Below, piece by piece: positions 9,293-17,994 of a stretch of DNA of 64,000 nucleotides. Below the pieces are notes generated by a model. It ran no database searches, was not told the origin of the DNA, and worked only from the letters and a program-made list of their open reading frames with translations. The first letter of the stretch is position 1; each line of letters begins with the position of its first letter. This DNA is from Planktothrix rubescens CCAP 1459/22. Its GTDB lineage: Bacteria; Cyanobacteriota; Cyanobacteriia; Cyanobacteriales; Microcoleaceae. The position numbers and the translations under genes are program-made. The DNA is taken from positions 986,001-1,050,000 of the forward strand of contig LR882958.1 of NCBI GenBank assembly GCA_904830895.1, written 5' to 3'.

Positions 9293-9389
9293 GGGAACCA
9301 AATCCAGTTGTTCCAACGTTGTTGCGCTTGCTGCGCATTCTTTTCTGATGCTATACTACAACGAATAAGATGCGCTAAAGCGCAACAAC
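9274..9389. repeat. Two nested-style palindromes between pseudogene and glycosyltransferase
   Basis: The first is TGGTTCCC (9274-9281) facing GGGAACCA (9293-9300); it straddles the exact edge of the 508-bp copy. The second has 12-bp arms, GTTGTTGCGCTT (9318-9329) facing AAGCGCAACAAC (9378-9389), around a 48-base loop containing a weaker inverted repeat. Both resemble REP-like elements. The inner copy at 5900 lacks the right half of the first palindrome, which shows that the outer junction is the ancestral one. Confidence 0.7.
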
Positions 9390-9397
9390 GGGATGAT

Positions 9398-10471
9398 TTA
9401 TAGGTGATTTTGGATGATTTTTGCTGTTTCTTTTCCGGTTTTTTCCCAACTAAATTGTTTAACTTGTGCTAATCCTAATTGTCTTAAATGCGATCGCATT
9501 TCCATATTATTTGCTAGGGTTTCCATTGCTTCTGTAATTTCTTCTACTTGATAAGGATTAACATATAATGCCGCATTTCCCCCCACTTCGGGTAAGGAAG
9601 ATAGGTTAGAGGTAATAACGGGAGTTCCGCAAGCCATCGCTTCTAAAACCGGGAAACCAAACCCCTCCCAAAGACTGGGAAAAACAACAGCAATGGCTTG
9701 ATTAATTATTGTAGTTAATTCATCGGTTGGAACATAATTTAAAAACTTTACTTGTTGAGTTAATTCTAACTTTTGAACTTGCCTTTTGAGTTCGGGGGTA
9801 TAGGTTTCATCCGTTGGGCCGGCTAACCATAATTCATAGTCTGATGGTTTTTTTAACCCGGCAAAAGCATTAATTAATCGGGACACATTTTTATGAGCAT
9901 CATGACGACCAATATAGAGAAAATAATTGTCGGTTGGTAGGTCTAAAAATTGGAATTGTTGAGGGTTGTAGGCGAGGGGAATTGGTGTAATTTTGTGTTC
10001 TGGAATGTTAAAAAACGCGATTAAATCTTCAGCCGTTGCGATAGAATTACAGATAATATGTTCGGCTTGAGATAATACCAAGGGAATATAATATTTAAAA
10101 TACGCTGTTAACCGAGAACCCCGCCTCGGAAACCTTAACGGAATTAAATCATGAGCCATTACAATTGACCGACATCCTGAATATAAAGGGGCTTCTGGAA
10201 CTGGAGAAAATATCAAATTCCCCTTTAATTGCTGATATATTTTAGGGAGTTTAAACTGTGTCCAAAGTAACCGCCTAAGATGTCCCTTTGTTCCTTGGTC
10301 GGGGGTCATATTATTGGGAACGGAATAACAAGAATAATCGGGGTTTTCTTGAGCGGTTAATAAGGTAGGTTGCAGAGGTTTTAAAGCGGGTAAAATATGA
10401 CTAGCATAAATAGATATTCCTGTGGGTTCAGGAATTAAAAATGATAAATTAATCAAGAGTGATTTACTCAT
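9398..10471 (-). CDS. Glycosyltransferase, GT4/GT1 family
   Basis: A GT-B-fold glycosyltransferase of 357 residues. The C-terminal nucleotide-sugar domain starts at about [17 protein letters not shown] and carries the family hallmark [19 protein letters not shown], whose Glu residues contact the donor. I start at the ATG of [11 protein letters not shown] because the 31 extra upstream codons lie in a dispersed repeat (10482-10617) and are not protein-like. It is the last gene of the rhamnose cluster transcribed on the minus strand. The mannosyl/rhamnosyl-type transferase role is inferred from family and context; donor and acceptor are unknown. Confidence 0.9.
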   Translation of the reverse strand: MSKSLLINLSFLIPEPTGISIYASHILPALKPLQPTLLTAQENPDYSCYSVPNNMTPDQGTKGHLRRLLWTQFKLPKIYQQLKGNLIFSPVPEAPLYSGCRSIVMAHDLIPLRFPRRGSRLTAYFKYYIPLVLSQAEHIICNSIATAEDLIAFFNIPEHKITPIPLAYNPQQFQFLDLPTDNYFLYIGRHDAHKNVSRLINAFAGLKKPSDYELWLAGPTDETYTPELKRQVQKLELTQQVKFLNYVPTDELTTIINQAIAVVFPSLWEGFGFPVLEAMACGTPVITSNLSSLPEVGGNAALYVNPYQVEEITEAMETLANNMEMRSHLRQLGLAQVKQFSWEKTGKETAKIIQNHL

Positions 10472-10481
10472 AAAAAATCTA

Positions 10482-10617
10482 TATAGCAGGGAACAGGGAA
10501 CAGCCCCCCCAAACCCCCCGTGCACGAGGGCTAGGGGGGAGGGAACAGGGGGGAAATACTTCACCGTCTGGGTTCTAAGATCCGTCTGGTGTCCTAACTG
10601 CCTTGGCGGTTGCTATA
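10482..10617. repeat. MITE-like dispersed repeat, copy A
   Basis: A 136-bp non-coding element ending in TATAGCA ... TGCTATA. It contains a G/C-rich hairpin around CCCCGTGCAC and the conserved segment CTAACTGCCTTGGCGGTTGC. The same element occurs inverted at 56520-56666, and its hairpin core occurs in tandem at 43040-43168. It lies just upstream of the glycosyltransferase start. Confidence 0.85.
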
Positions 10618-10636
10618 ATTAAAAATATTACTAGAT

Positions 10637-11518
10637 CTATAATAGCTTATTGCTGATATTTTTAACAATAAAATTTATAACTCCTTTGAGTTTATACCAA
10701 GATTTTTTAGGAGTAATTAAGATTGTAATTAAACCAATAAAACTAATTCTAAATAACCAGTAGAGCAAAACAGCTTTAGAAGTATGTTTATCAAGACTGA
10801 GAAGATAACTGTAAATACTATATTGAAGTTTGAGGTTAGGGTTTCTCTGGGTAATGGATGAAGTTTGATGAAATACTTGAATTTGTGCAGTAATCCCAAT
10901 TTTATGTCCTTGATTTCGATACCTTAAACAGAAATCAAAATCTTCATAATAGAGAAAATAGTTAGGATCAAATTGAGGACATTCTTTAAAGTTTTTCAAA
11001 TTAATTAATAGACTGCATCCCGATACCCATTCTGTTAATTGGTAAGGTTGATTTTGCAAAAATTCTGATAGTTGATTACAGACTTTAATTATACCAGTTT
11101 TTCGGTTAAATTGACCTTCTGTAAACTCTAATTCTCCTTTGTTATTATAAATAACTGTTCCTAAAATAGATAATTCTGGGTAAGATTTAAAGACATCAAT
11201 TGCTTGAGATAGCACATTTTTAGATAAATAAGCATCGGGATTAATTAACCAAACAAGGGCTTGAGAATCTTGTTGATAAACCCAATTTAACCCAATATTA
11301 CAAGCTCGACCAAACCCAATATTTTCGGGTGCGTCAAATACCAGAATATACGGAGATTTTAACCGATGAATAGAAAGATCATCGGGGGAATTATTAATAA
11401 TAATAATTTGATAATTAATTCCCTGTAGAGACGCGCCATGGCACGTCTCTACGAGAGAATTAATTAACCGTTTAATCAGTTCGGTAGAGTAATAATTAAC
11501 CGTTATCCAGTAAATCAC
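10637..11518 (-). CDS. Glycosyltransferase family 2, rhamnosyltransferase-like
   Basis: A GT-A-fold inverting transferase of 293 residues. It shows the N-terminal strand of the fold, ENIGFGRACNIG, the DXD-equivalent INPDAYL (about 92-98), and the acceptor-side EDFDFCLR, all typical of WbbL-like rhamnosyltransferases. The C-terminal 60 residues are hydrophobic and basic and may contact the membrane. It overlaps rfbA by 4 bases, so it is translationally coupled to dTDP-rhamnose synthesis, which supports rhamnose as donor. Residues VETCHGASLQ near the N-terminus are encoded by an inserted hairpin repeat (11425-11452) that kept the frame, between helix and strand of the first Rossmann unit. Confidence 0.9.
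   Translation of the reverse strand: MIYWITVNYYSTELIKRLINSLVETCHGASLQGINYQIIIINNSPDDLSIHRLKSPYILVFDAPENIGFGRACNIGLNWVYQQDSQALVWLINPDAYLSKNVLSQAIDVFKSYPELSILGTVIYNNKGELEFTEGQFNRKTGIIKVCNQLSEFLQNQPYQLTEWVSGCSLLINLKNFKECPQFDPNYFLYYEDFDFCLRYRNQGHKIGITAQIQVFHQTSSITQRNPNLKLQYSIYSYLLSLDKHTSKAVLLYWLFRISFIGLITILITPKKSWYKLKGVINFIVKNISNKLL
11425..11452. repeat. GAGACG hairpin repeat inside a coding region
   Basis: A 28-bp near-perfect palindrome with arms GTAGAGACG and CGTCTCTAC around GCCATGGC. The same sequence occurs at 12618 and 16032, and a variant at 27488. Here it lies within the glycosyltransferase gene and is translated. Confidence 0.9.
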
Positions 11519-12588
11519 GCTAATTCAACTTGACTATCATCTCCAATCATAAAACGTAGGGCTTTGGGTCGTTGAGGGGCGGTACTTAAACTAGCCCGAC
11601 GACCAATAACCGTATCTACAATGCGTTGATTAATCCCAATAATTTTAGCTTCACTTAAGATGACACTATGTTCGATTTCAGCATCAATTAAAGTGACTTT
11701 ATTCGCAACACTACTATAGGGGCCAACAAAGCAATTTTCTAAATGGCAATTTTCCCCAATAATCACTGGCCCCCGTATACTACAGTTGACTAATTTTGTA
11801 CCTTTACCAATTTTAACCCGGCCTAAAATTTGACTCTTTTCGTCTATTTCTACTGCTACATCGTAGGTAATACAGGAATCTAAAATAATTTGATTTGCAC
11901 TGAGTAAATCATCTTTTTTTCCTGTATCTAACCACCAACCTTCTAAGGTACAAGCCTCAACACTTTTATGATCATCAATCAGTTGTTGAATAGCGTCGGT
12001 AATTTCGAGTTCTCCCCTAGCGGAAGGTTGGATTTTAGCGATCGCTTCATGAATAGTTTTATCAAAAAAATAAACCCCGACTAAAGCCAAATTAGAGGGG
12101 GGAACTTTGGGCTTTTCAATTAACTTTAATACCCGTCCTTGATCATCAACAACGGCTACCCCAAAAGCACTGGGATTAGTTACAGTTCTTAGTAGAATTA
12201 ACGCATCTAGTTTTTGCTGTTTAAACCTCTCGGAAAACTGACTTAGTTGACTTTCAATTAAGTTATCTCCCAAGTACATAATAAAGGGAGAATCTCCTAA
12301 AAATGGTTGACCCACTTTCACCGCATGGGCGAGTCCGGCTGGTTGTTCTTGTAAAATATAGGTGATTTTTGCGCCAAAGCGATCGCCATTCCCCGTTAAA
12401 TTTTTAACTTCTTCTCCGGTTTCTGGACTAATAATAATCCCAATTTCTGTAATTCCAGCCGCTACAATTCCTTCAATTCCATACCATAAAATCGGTTTAT
12501 TAGCGACGGGAACTAATTGTTTTGCACCTGTGTATGTCAAGGGGCGTAAACGAGTTCCTTTTCCACCTGAAAGAATTAGTGCTTTCAT
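11515..12588 (-). CDS. rfbA: Glucose-1-phosphate thymidylyltransferase (long form)
   Basis: Makes dTDP-glucose from dTTP and glucose-1-phosphate, the first step to dTDP-rhamnose. The N-terminus has the nucleotidyltransferase signature GGKGTRLRPLTYTGAKQLVP (residues 7-26) and the KPILWYGIE segment; the product-site loops IEKPKVPPSNLALVGVYFF and GELEITDAIQ follow. At 357 residues it is longer than the approximately 290-residue E. coli enzyme, because residues about 245-340 form a left-handed beta-helix tail (repeated hexapeptides, e.g. GRVKIGKGTKL). That is the 'long' class common in cyanobacteria and archaea. It lies between rfbD and the GT2 gene and overlaps the latter by 4 bases. Confidence 0.94.
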   Translation of the reverse strand: MKALILSGGKGTRLRPLTYTGAKQLVPVANKPILWYGIEGIVAAGITEIGIIISPETGEEVKNLTGNGDRFGAKITYILQEQPAGLAHAVKVGQPFLGDSPFIMYLGDNLIESQLSQFSERFKQQKLDALILLRTVTNPSAFGVAVVDDQGRVLKLIEKPKVPPSNLALVGVYFFDKTIHEAIAKIQPSARGELEITDAIQQLIDDHKSVEACTLEGWWLDTGKKDDLLSANQIILDSCITYDVAVEIDEKSQILGRVKIGKGTKLVNCSIRGPVIIGENCHLENCFVGPYSSVANKVTLIDAEIEHSVILSEAKIIGINQRIVDTVIGRRASLSTAPQRPKALRFMIGDDSQVELA

Positions 12589-12617
12589 AATTAATAATTA
12601 AGGGTTAGTAGAGCAAC

Positions 12618-12641
12618 AGAGACGCGCCGTGGCACGTCTCT
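12618..12641. repeat. GAGACG hairpin repeat between rfbD and rfbA
   Basis: Another copy of the palindrome AGAGACG...CGTCTCT. It supplies the first two bases of the complement of the rfbD TAG stop, so the rfbD end was shaped by the insertion. As a stem-loop in the operon mRNA it could affect stability or processing between the two cistrons. Confidence 0.88.
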
Positions 12642-13515
12642 ACGGTTTTAATTGTTGTAGCATTTTCCTCAGTCCTTGTCGCCATTGGGGAGTATGATTT
12701 CCCACAATATTAGCTAACTTTTTCCCGCTTAAAACTGAATAGGCGGGACGAGTTGCTGGCGTTGGATATTCGGCGGTTGTAATGGGAATTACCCGTTCAA
12801 TTTTGAGGGGAAAACCTAATAGTTGGGCTTCTTCAAAAATTGCGATCGCAAAATCATACCAACTGGTAACACCGCTATTTGTACAGTGATAAATTCCGTA
12901 GTTTTGATCATTCAAAAGGGGCATTAATTGCACAATAGATTGTGCTAAATCTCCCGTCCAAGTCGGACTCCCAACTTGATCACTAACAACGCGAATTTCT
13001 TCCCGTTCTTTCCCTAAACGTAACATTGTTTTGACAAAATTTCCGGTTCCACCCACACCATAAACCCAAGCTGTTCTGAGGATTGCAAATTTAGCTTGGG
13101 ATGCTTGAATTGCCATTTCTCCTAATAATTTTGATTCTCCATAAACACCTAAAGGGTGAGTCGGATCGGTTTCAAGATAAGGATGGCTTTGGGTTCCATC
13201 AAACACATAATCCGTGGAAATGTGAATCAATGTTGCATCTAATTGCTGACAGGTTTTAGCTAAAATACCGGGTGCAATTCCGTTAATTTTTAGGGCTAAC
13301 TCCGGTTCACTTTCTGCCTTATCTACTGCGGTATAAGCGGCGGCATTAATCACCCATTCCGGTTTGATTTCCTCAATTAGCCTTTCAATTTCTTGGGTTT
13401 GGGATAAATCCAGGGTGTCTCGTCCGACACTGACTAATGAACCCAGAGAGGCGAGGAAAGGCTGTAATTCTTGACCGAGTTGACCATCTTTTCCGATCAA
13501 TAAAATTCGTTTCAT
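12640..13515 (-). CDS. rfbD: dTDP-4-dehydrorhamnose reductase
   Basis: Last step of dTDP-L-rhamnose synthesis: NAD(P)H-dependent reduction of dTDP-4-keto-rhamnose. The Rossmann motif is GKDGQLGQEL (about residues 8-17), and the catalytic YGESK lies at about 126-130, with INAAAYTAVDKAE and ISTDYVFDG as family signatures. I start at the ATG of MKRILLIG; this ATG overlaps the rfbC stop (ATGA), showing translational coupling. An upstream extension of 27 codons runs back through rfbC in another frame and is rejected. Length is normal at 291 residues. Confidence 0.95.
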   Translation of the reverse strand: MKRILLIGKDGQLGQELQPFLASLGSLVSVGRDTLDLSQTQEIERLIEEIKPEWVINAAAYTAVDKAESEPELALKINGIAPGILAKTCQQLDATLIHISTDYVFDGTQSHPYLETDPTHPLGVYGESKLLGEMAIQASQAKFAILRTAWVYGVGGTGNFVKTMLRLGKEREEIRVVSDQVGSPTWTGDLAQSIVQLMPLLNDQNYGIYHCTNSGVTSWYDFAIAIFEEAQLLGFPLKIERVIPITTAEYPTPATRPAYSVLSGKKLANIVGNHTPQWRQGLRKMLQQLKP

Positions 13516-14060
13516 GAGAAAAAATCCGCCGTTTTTAAAGGTTGACCTGCTTGATCTTTTACTGACAAAATTGGGGTGATTCCTTCTAATGGCCAATCAA
13601 TGCCTAAATCGGGATCATTCCAGAGCAAAGAACGCTCATATTCCGGGGCATAATAGTCGGTGGTTTTATATAACACTTCAGCAATATCTGAAATCACGAC
13701 AAAGCCATGGGCAAATCCTGGGGGAATCCAAAATTGTCGCTTATTTTCTGCACTGAGAATGCAACCCACCCACTCTCCAAAATTCGGAGAACTTTTTCTC
13801 ATATCCACCGCCACATCAAAGATTTCGCCTGCAATAACGCGCAATAATTTGCCCTGGGTTTGTTGTATTTGATAATGTAAACCTCTTAAAACCCCTTTAA
13901 CAGAACGGGAATGATTGTCTTGTACAAACTCCGAGGTAATTCCTGTTTTTTCGGTAAAATTTTTCTGGTTAAAACTTTCAAAGAAAAAGCCTCTCTCATC
14001 TCCAAATACTTTGGGCTCGATGATGAAAACATCTGGAATTTTTGTAGGAGTAATAGTCAT
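13512..14060 (-). CDS. rfbC: dTDP-4-dehydrorhamnose 3,5-epimerase
   Basis: Epimerises C3 and C5 of dTDP-4-keto-6-deoxyglucose. The 182-residue cupin has the expected order: EPKVFGDERGFFFESF near the N-terminus, RGLHYQ with the catalytic His (about 60), VAVDMRKSSPNFG, and PPGFAHGF about 112-119. It heads the rhamnose operon rfbC-rfbD-rfbA-GT2-GT4. No rfbB (dTDP-glucose 4,6-dehydratase) is present here, so that step must be encoded elsewhere. A promoter in the 74 bases upstream (14061-14134) is likely, but I cannot define it. Confidence 0.95.
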   Translation of the reverse strand: MTITPTKIPDVFIIEPKVFGDERGFFFESFNQKNFTEKTGITSEFVQDNHSRSVKGVLRGLHYQIQQTQGKLLRVIAGEIFDVAVDMRKSSPNFGEWVGCILSAENKRQFWIPPGFAHGFVVISDIAEVLYKTTDYYAPEYERSLLWNDPDLGIDWPLEGITPILSVKDQAGQPLKTADFFS

Positions 14061-14134
14061 TTTTAGATGGAATTGTGGTCAGCGACTAAACATTGTACCA
14101 AATTATTGCTACTTGATCAGAACTGAATTAAAGG

Positions 14135-16009
14135 TTAATTTTTTTCAAGAATAATATTGACTTCTCCCTTTAACGGGATAAATTCATTCCCATCAGGATT
14201 ATAGACCCAAGCTTTAACCCTTGTGTTTCCCAAATCATTATGCAATTGTACAGTAGGAATTGTAACTTCCCATCGCGCATAATTATAGAGGGGAGAATTC
14301 AATACTTGAGCAATATCTGGACTATTTAAACCAATATTAGCATTGGCAAAAAAGGTTTGTTGATTTCCCCTGCTGAAAAAGACGAGTTGGGGCTGATTTT
14401 GTTGCTGGGGAAAAATTGCCCATCCTTTTAATGTCAGGTCATCTTTTGGCTTTAATTTTAATGGTTGATCACCAAAAAGAGGAAAATCAATATAACCATA
14501 AAGTTGTTCTGATTCGGTTTTGAATGTGATATTATTTGCCCAATTTCTAAGATTAACGCCCTGAAGTTGTTTAACCCCATCTTGAATCCACCAAGTTGTT
14601 TTACTTAATCTTAATAAGCAACGTTCAGGATGGGTTTTAAAGAATTGAGAGTCTTCTAAATAGTTAATTAGTTCTAAGCAGGTTTCCCCCCGTTGTTTAT
14701 TGATGACATCCGTTTGAGCTTGAGCGATCGCTATTTCTGATTTTACCGCTATTAAACAGACTAAAATTCCCCCGATAAAACTATAAATCAGTTTAGGGTA
14801 ATAATTTTTTAAATAGAAATTACCTTCTGAAATCATTATAAACCAAAGTTGAATAACGGCAATAATTAATAGTAAAGAATGAGTTGTATATCGAGAGGTA
14901 TAAATAGCATAATTCGCTCCATAATCATAACGACCTAATGTAATTACAATCGAGCATAGGATAGAAAATATTCCAATCGAAAACCAAGGAGAACATAATT
15001 TTATTAAATATTTTTTGTTTTTTAGATTAATCAGACAGTAACTTCCTAAAACAATAAAATTTAAGATAATAATTATTCCGATCCAAATACTAAAATTTTG
15101 AGAATTTGTCACGGGCGCAGCAATTACATTAAAAAAGAATTGAATAAAAGTAAATAACTTTTCAAGGAGAGAGAGATTAATTATTTTCGGTTCTTGAGTG
15201 TATCCAATTGAATAAATTAAACTTGAACTTAAAAATAAAGTCATCCAAAAAATTAGGTATTTTCTTCTTTGATAACCTGATTCTGAAATCATGATAATTC
15301 CAGGTATTAAAGCCAACCAAGTCATTAAACCTTGAGCAGATGAAAAACTGGCAATCAAACAAAGAATCGCAGCCAATAATAGCTTCGTTTTAGGTTTAAT
15401 TTGATTTTGAGTTAGACCAATTATAATTAATAATATTACAGACTTAACCCCCCCTTGCCCCCCCTTGCTAATGGGGGAGACTAGAAGTGTTGAGTTTTTA
15501 TCTGGAATTGGGATTAAAATAAAACAACTTAAAATTACGCAAAAGTTGATTAAAAATATAGCAATTTGAAATCCCCAAAGCCAGTTTTCTGATTGAGCTA
15601 AGGAGAAAAATATTAAAGCTGTTAATAAATTAGTAAAATGAAAGAAATAATTTTGATTTTTTGAGGTATTAGCAGAAATTTTATATAACAATATAAAGGT
15701 TAATATTGCCAATCCTAAACTCAAAAAAAGCTCTAATTTAATATTCCAACTTGAAATAAATCCTAAAGCAATAAAAATTAATCGCGGAAATAGAATACGA
15801 TGATTATTATGCAGTTCAAATAAGTCTTTAAATTGTAATGTTCCCGTGGCTGTTTTTTCAAATAAAGCAGGTACAACCCACTGATCATAAAAGGGAATAT
15901 TCACACCAAAGCAAATAATAAATCCCGTTACTCCCAAAATAGGGATTAAATATATCAGCCATAAAATAACAGCAGGAAAAGTGATAATAGAGGAGGATTT
16001 TTGAGCCAT
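14135..16009 (-). CDS. Polytopic membrane protein, probable GT-C-type glycosyltransferase
   Basis: A 624-residue protein with about eleven or twelve hydrophobic segments over residues 10-450 and a soluble, beta-rich C-terminal domain (about 450-624), probably periplasmic. The first loop holds an acidic residue in NIPFYDQWVVPALF followed by ELHNNHRILFPR, an arrangement typical of GT-C lipid-linked-sugar transferases with a catalytic Asp in the first outer loop. I know related cyanobacterial hypothetical proteins of this kind but no assigned substrate. The gene is on the strand of the rhamnose genes and downstream of the secretion operon, separated from hlyD by a hairpin repeat. A polysaccharide or lipid glycosylation role is inference. 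Confidence 0.75.
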   Translation of the reverse strand: MAQKSSSIITFPAVILWLIYLIPILGVTGFIICFGVNIPFYDQWVVPALFEKTATGTLQFKDLFELHNNHRILFPRLIFIALGFISSWNIKLELFLSLGLAILTFILLYKISANTSKNQNYFFHFTNLLTALIFFSLAQSENWLWGFQIAIFLINFCVILSCFILIPIPDKNSTLLVSPISKGGQGGVKSVILLIIIGLTQNQIKPKTKLLLAAILCLIASFSSAQGLMTWLALIPGIIMISESGYQRRKYLIFWMTLFLSSSLIYSIGYTQEPKIINLSLLEKLFTFIQFFFNVIAAPVTNSQNFSIWIGIIIILNFIVLGSYCLINLKNKKYLIKLCSPWFSIGIFSILCSIVITLGRYDYGANYAIYTSRYTTHSLLLIIAVIQLWFIMISEGNFYLKNYYPKLIYSFIGGILVCLIAVKSEIAIAQAQTDVINKQRGETCLELINYLEDSQFFKTHPERCLLRLSKTTWWIQDGVKQLQGVNLRNWANNITFKTESEQLYGYIDFPLFGDQPLKLKPKDDLTLKGWAIFPQQQNQPQLVFFSRGNQQTFFANANIGLNSPDIAQVLNSPLYNYARWEVTIPTVQLHNDLGNTRVKAWVYNPDGNEFIPLKGEVNIILEKN

Positions 16010-16031
16010 TAACTATCAATTCAATAACTGC

Positions 16032-16057
16032 TAGAGACGCGCCATGGCACGTCTCTA
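16032..16057. repeat. GAGACG hairpin repeat between membrane protein and HlyD genes
   Basis: TAGAGACG...CGTCTCTA palindrome, identical in its arms to the copies at 11425 and 12618. It sits in the 58-base gap between two same-strand genes and could terminate or attenuate read-through from the secretion operon, although no T-run follows. Confidence 0.88.
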
Positions 16058-16067
16058 CTGATTAAAA

Positions 16068-17942
16068 CTACTTCAAGTTTGTAATACTGTTGATCCGACC
16101 AGTAAAGCGGTTTAAGAAGATATCTAAGACCGAACGTTTACCGACATTAATCTTAGTATTTACCGACATCCCCGACTGCAAACCAATCTTAATATTTTTA
16201 TCCTCGTCTAAAACAAAGCTTTGTTTATCCAATTTCACTTTTCCTTTAAACGAAAAATACTGACGGCCTTTTTCGGGATCAGGTTTAATCGCGTCTTGAC
16301 TCAGCCATTTTAACTGTCCAGAAACCATCCCAAATTGATCATTGGGAAAAGCATCAATGGTTACTTCCACCGGAACACAATCTAGATCAGCAATCCCAAT
16401 TTCTGCTCGAGCTTCTGGAGAATCTGGACAAATACAATCCTTTTCTGCTTTACATTCAATCACTTCTCCAGCCACGGTTTTTCCATCATAGGGCTGTAGG
16501 AATTTACGTTTGACCCGTAGGGCATTTAAAACTAAAGCCAGATCCGTATTTTTAATAAAAATTGTGCCTTCTAATCCTTTATCATCGGCTAAAATTTGCA
16601 TCAATTTTTCGGTTTGTTGGGCTTCATAATAAGCCTCATTACAACGCTTCATTTTCGGATCGCCGGATTTTAACACTTGCTGATTCACATAATTGCAAAT
16701 TTCATCCTTATTCATATCGACTTCTGAATCCTGTTTGGTTGAGGGTTGTAAATCATAAATCACTCCCGCCACAGGAGAACGTAAAACTTGAGTATCGCGC
16801 TGTTCTTCAACTTTTTCCAGTTGAGCCGTAACATCCCCTAATCGTTTCTCATTTTCCAGTTTATATCGACTCAGTTGAGAGTCAATACTAGCAATCTGTT
16901 TTTTGTTTTCTTCAATGCGAAGATATAAGTCTTTTGCCCAAGCATCTTTCGTATTTTGCAATTCTTGTTGAGTTCTCTCAATAGAGGCTAGAACTTTTTG
17001 TTTTTCATCTTCTAGGCGTTTAATTTCAGATTGCTGTTTTTCAACATCACCTTTACGCGCATTAATTTCACTTTGACGGGTGGTGATTTGATCCTCTTGT
17101 CGTAAAAATTCATTTTGACTTCTCAAAACCTCCTGTTCTTGACGTTTTTTATTGAGGTCAGACATGGCGCCTTCATCAACTAAAGGGGCAATTTGACCCA
17201 AAATAGATTGGTTTAGATCTAAACCTTCTTGAGACTTATTAAGTTGATCCCTGGCTGAATTTAATTGTTCTTCGGAATAGCGAATTTGATTGGTTGCGTA
17301 TTGCACCTGTTCTCTCGTTGCCCGAATCAAATTTGCTGTCTGTTCCAGTTGTTTATTAAATTCAATAATTCGCCCTTCCACCGCAGACACCCGGGATTGA
17401 TATTCGGCTCGGTAATTAGTTACTAAACCTGACTGAGCAGAACTATAGTTAACCGTTCGACCTTGATTATTATAAAGTTCATTAATCAAAGAACTTAAAA
17501 CGTTATTTTCTTGGATTCGGGTATCTCGATCTTTAACCATTGTTTCCCATTCAGGCGGTAAAGTTCCTCGACCATTCCCCTGAATAATATTCTTATAGAA
17601 TTCGTTTTCTTGATTAAGAGTCCCTTGCAAATTAGCTAAAGATTTAATATCCGCGCTGGGGTTTGTCTGACTAAAGGTTAAAAGCGGTTGGTTTTTCTGA
17701 ACCCGATCTCCATTTTCAACGTGCAATCTAACCACGGCTCCGGTTATTGGGGCTTGAATTTCTCTAGCACCTTCTTTATATTCGAGTTCGCCCGCGGCGG
17801 GAACTGTTTGTTCAACCCGAGAAAAATAAGCCCAAACAACGCCTGATGTGGTGATTAACATAATCAACCAGAGAAACAGATGAGACCACATTGCAGGTTT
17901 CTCAAGAATAACCGGTTGATCAACAAGTGATACAGATTTCAT
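16068..17942 (-). CDS. HlyD-family membrane fusion protein with Cys-rich insert
   Basis: The periplasmic adaptor of a type I secretion system, linking the inner-membrane ABC exporter to an outer-membrane channel. Residues 1-20 are cytoplasmic, one membrane segment spans about 22-40, and a biotinyl-lipoyl half-motif follows (EIQAPITGAVVRLHVENGD). A long coiled coil runs about 100-370, and the second lipoyl half is VLRSPVAGVIYDLQP. Between this and the C-terminal beta domain lies an unusual insert of about 120 residues with six cysteines (NKDEIC, MKRC, IECKAEKDCIC, DLDC). At 624 residues it is longer than typical HlyD (about 480). It lies 52 bases downstream of the exporter gene and is the last gene of the secretion operon. 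Confidence 0.9.
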   Translation of the reverse strand: MKSVSLVDQPVILEKPAMWSHLFLWLIMLITTSGVVWAYFSRVEQTVPAAGELEYKEGAREIQAPITGAVVRLHVENGDRVQKNQPLLTFSQTNPSADIKSLANLQGTLNQENEFYKNIIQGNGRGTLPPEWETMVKDRDTRIQENNVLSSLINELYNNQGRTVNYSSAQSGLVTNYRAEYQSRVSAVEGRIIEFNKQLEQTANLIRATREQVQYATNQIRYSEEQLNSARDQLNKSQEGLDLNQSILGQIAPLVDEGAMSDLNKKRQEQEVLRSQNEFLRQEDQITTRQSEINARKGDVEKQQSEIKRLEDEKQKVLASIERTQQELQNTKDAWAKDLYLRIEENKKQIASIDSQLSRYKLENEKRLGDVTAQLEKVEEQRDTQVLRSPVAGVIYDLQPSTKQDSEVDMNKDEICNYVNQQVLKSGDPKMKRCNEAYYEAQQTEKLMQILADDKGLEGTIFIKNTDLALVLNALRVKRKFLQPYDGKTVAGEVIECKAEKDCICPDSPEARAEIGIADLDCVPVEVTIDAFPNDQFGMVSGQLKWLSQDAIKPDPEKGRQYFSFKGKVKLDKQSFVLDEDKNIKIGLQSGMSVNTKINVGKRSVLDIFLNRFTGRINSITNLK

Positions 17943-17994
17943 AAATATTAATTGGTAAACAGCAACTAGAAACAGGATTTCTAAGGTTTTTTAA

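Noticed and set aside
10472-10564. Longer start for the GT4 gene
   Set aside because: The extra codons translate a dispersed MITE-like repeat.
13516-13596. Longer start for rfbD
   Set aside because: It lies inside rfbC in another frame; the ATGA overlap gives the natural start.
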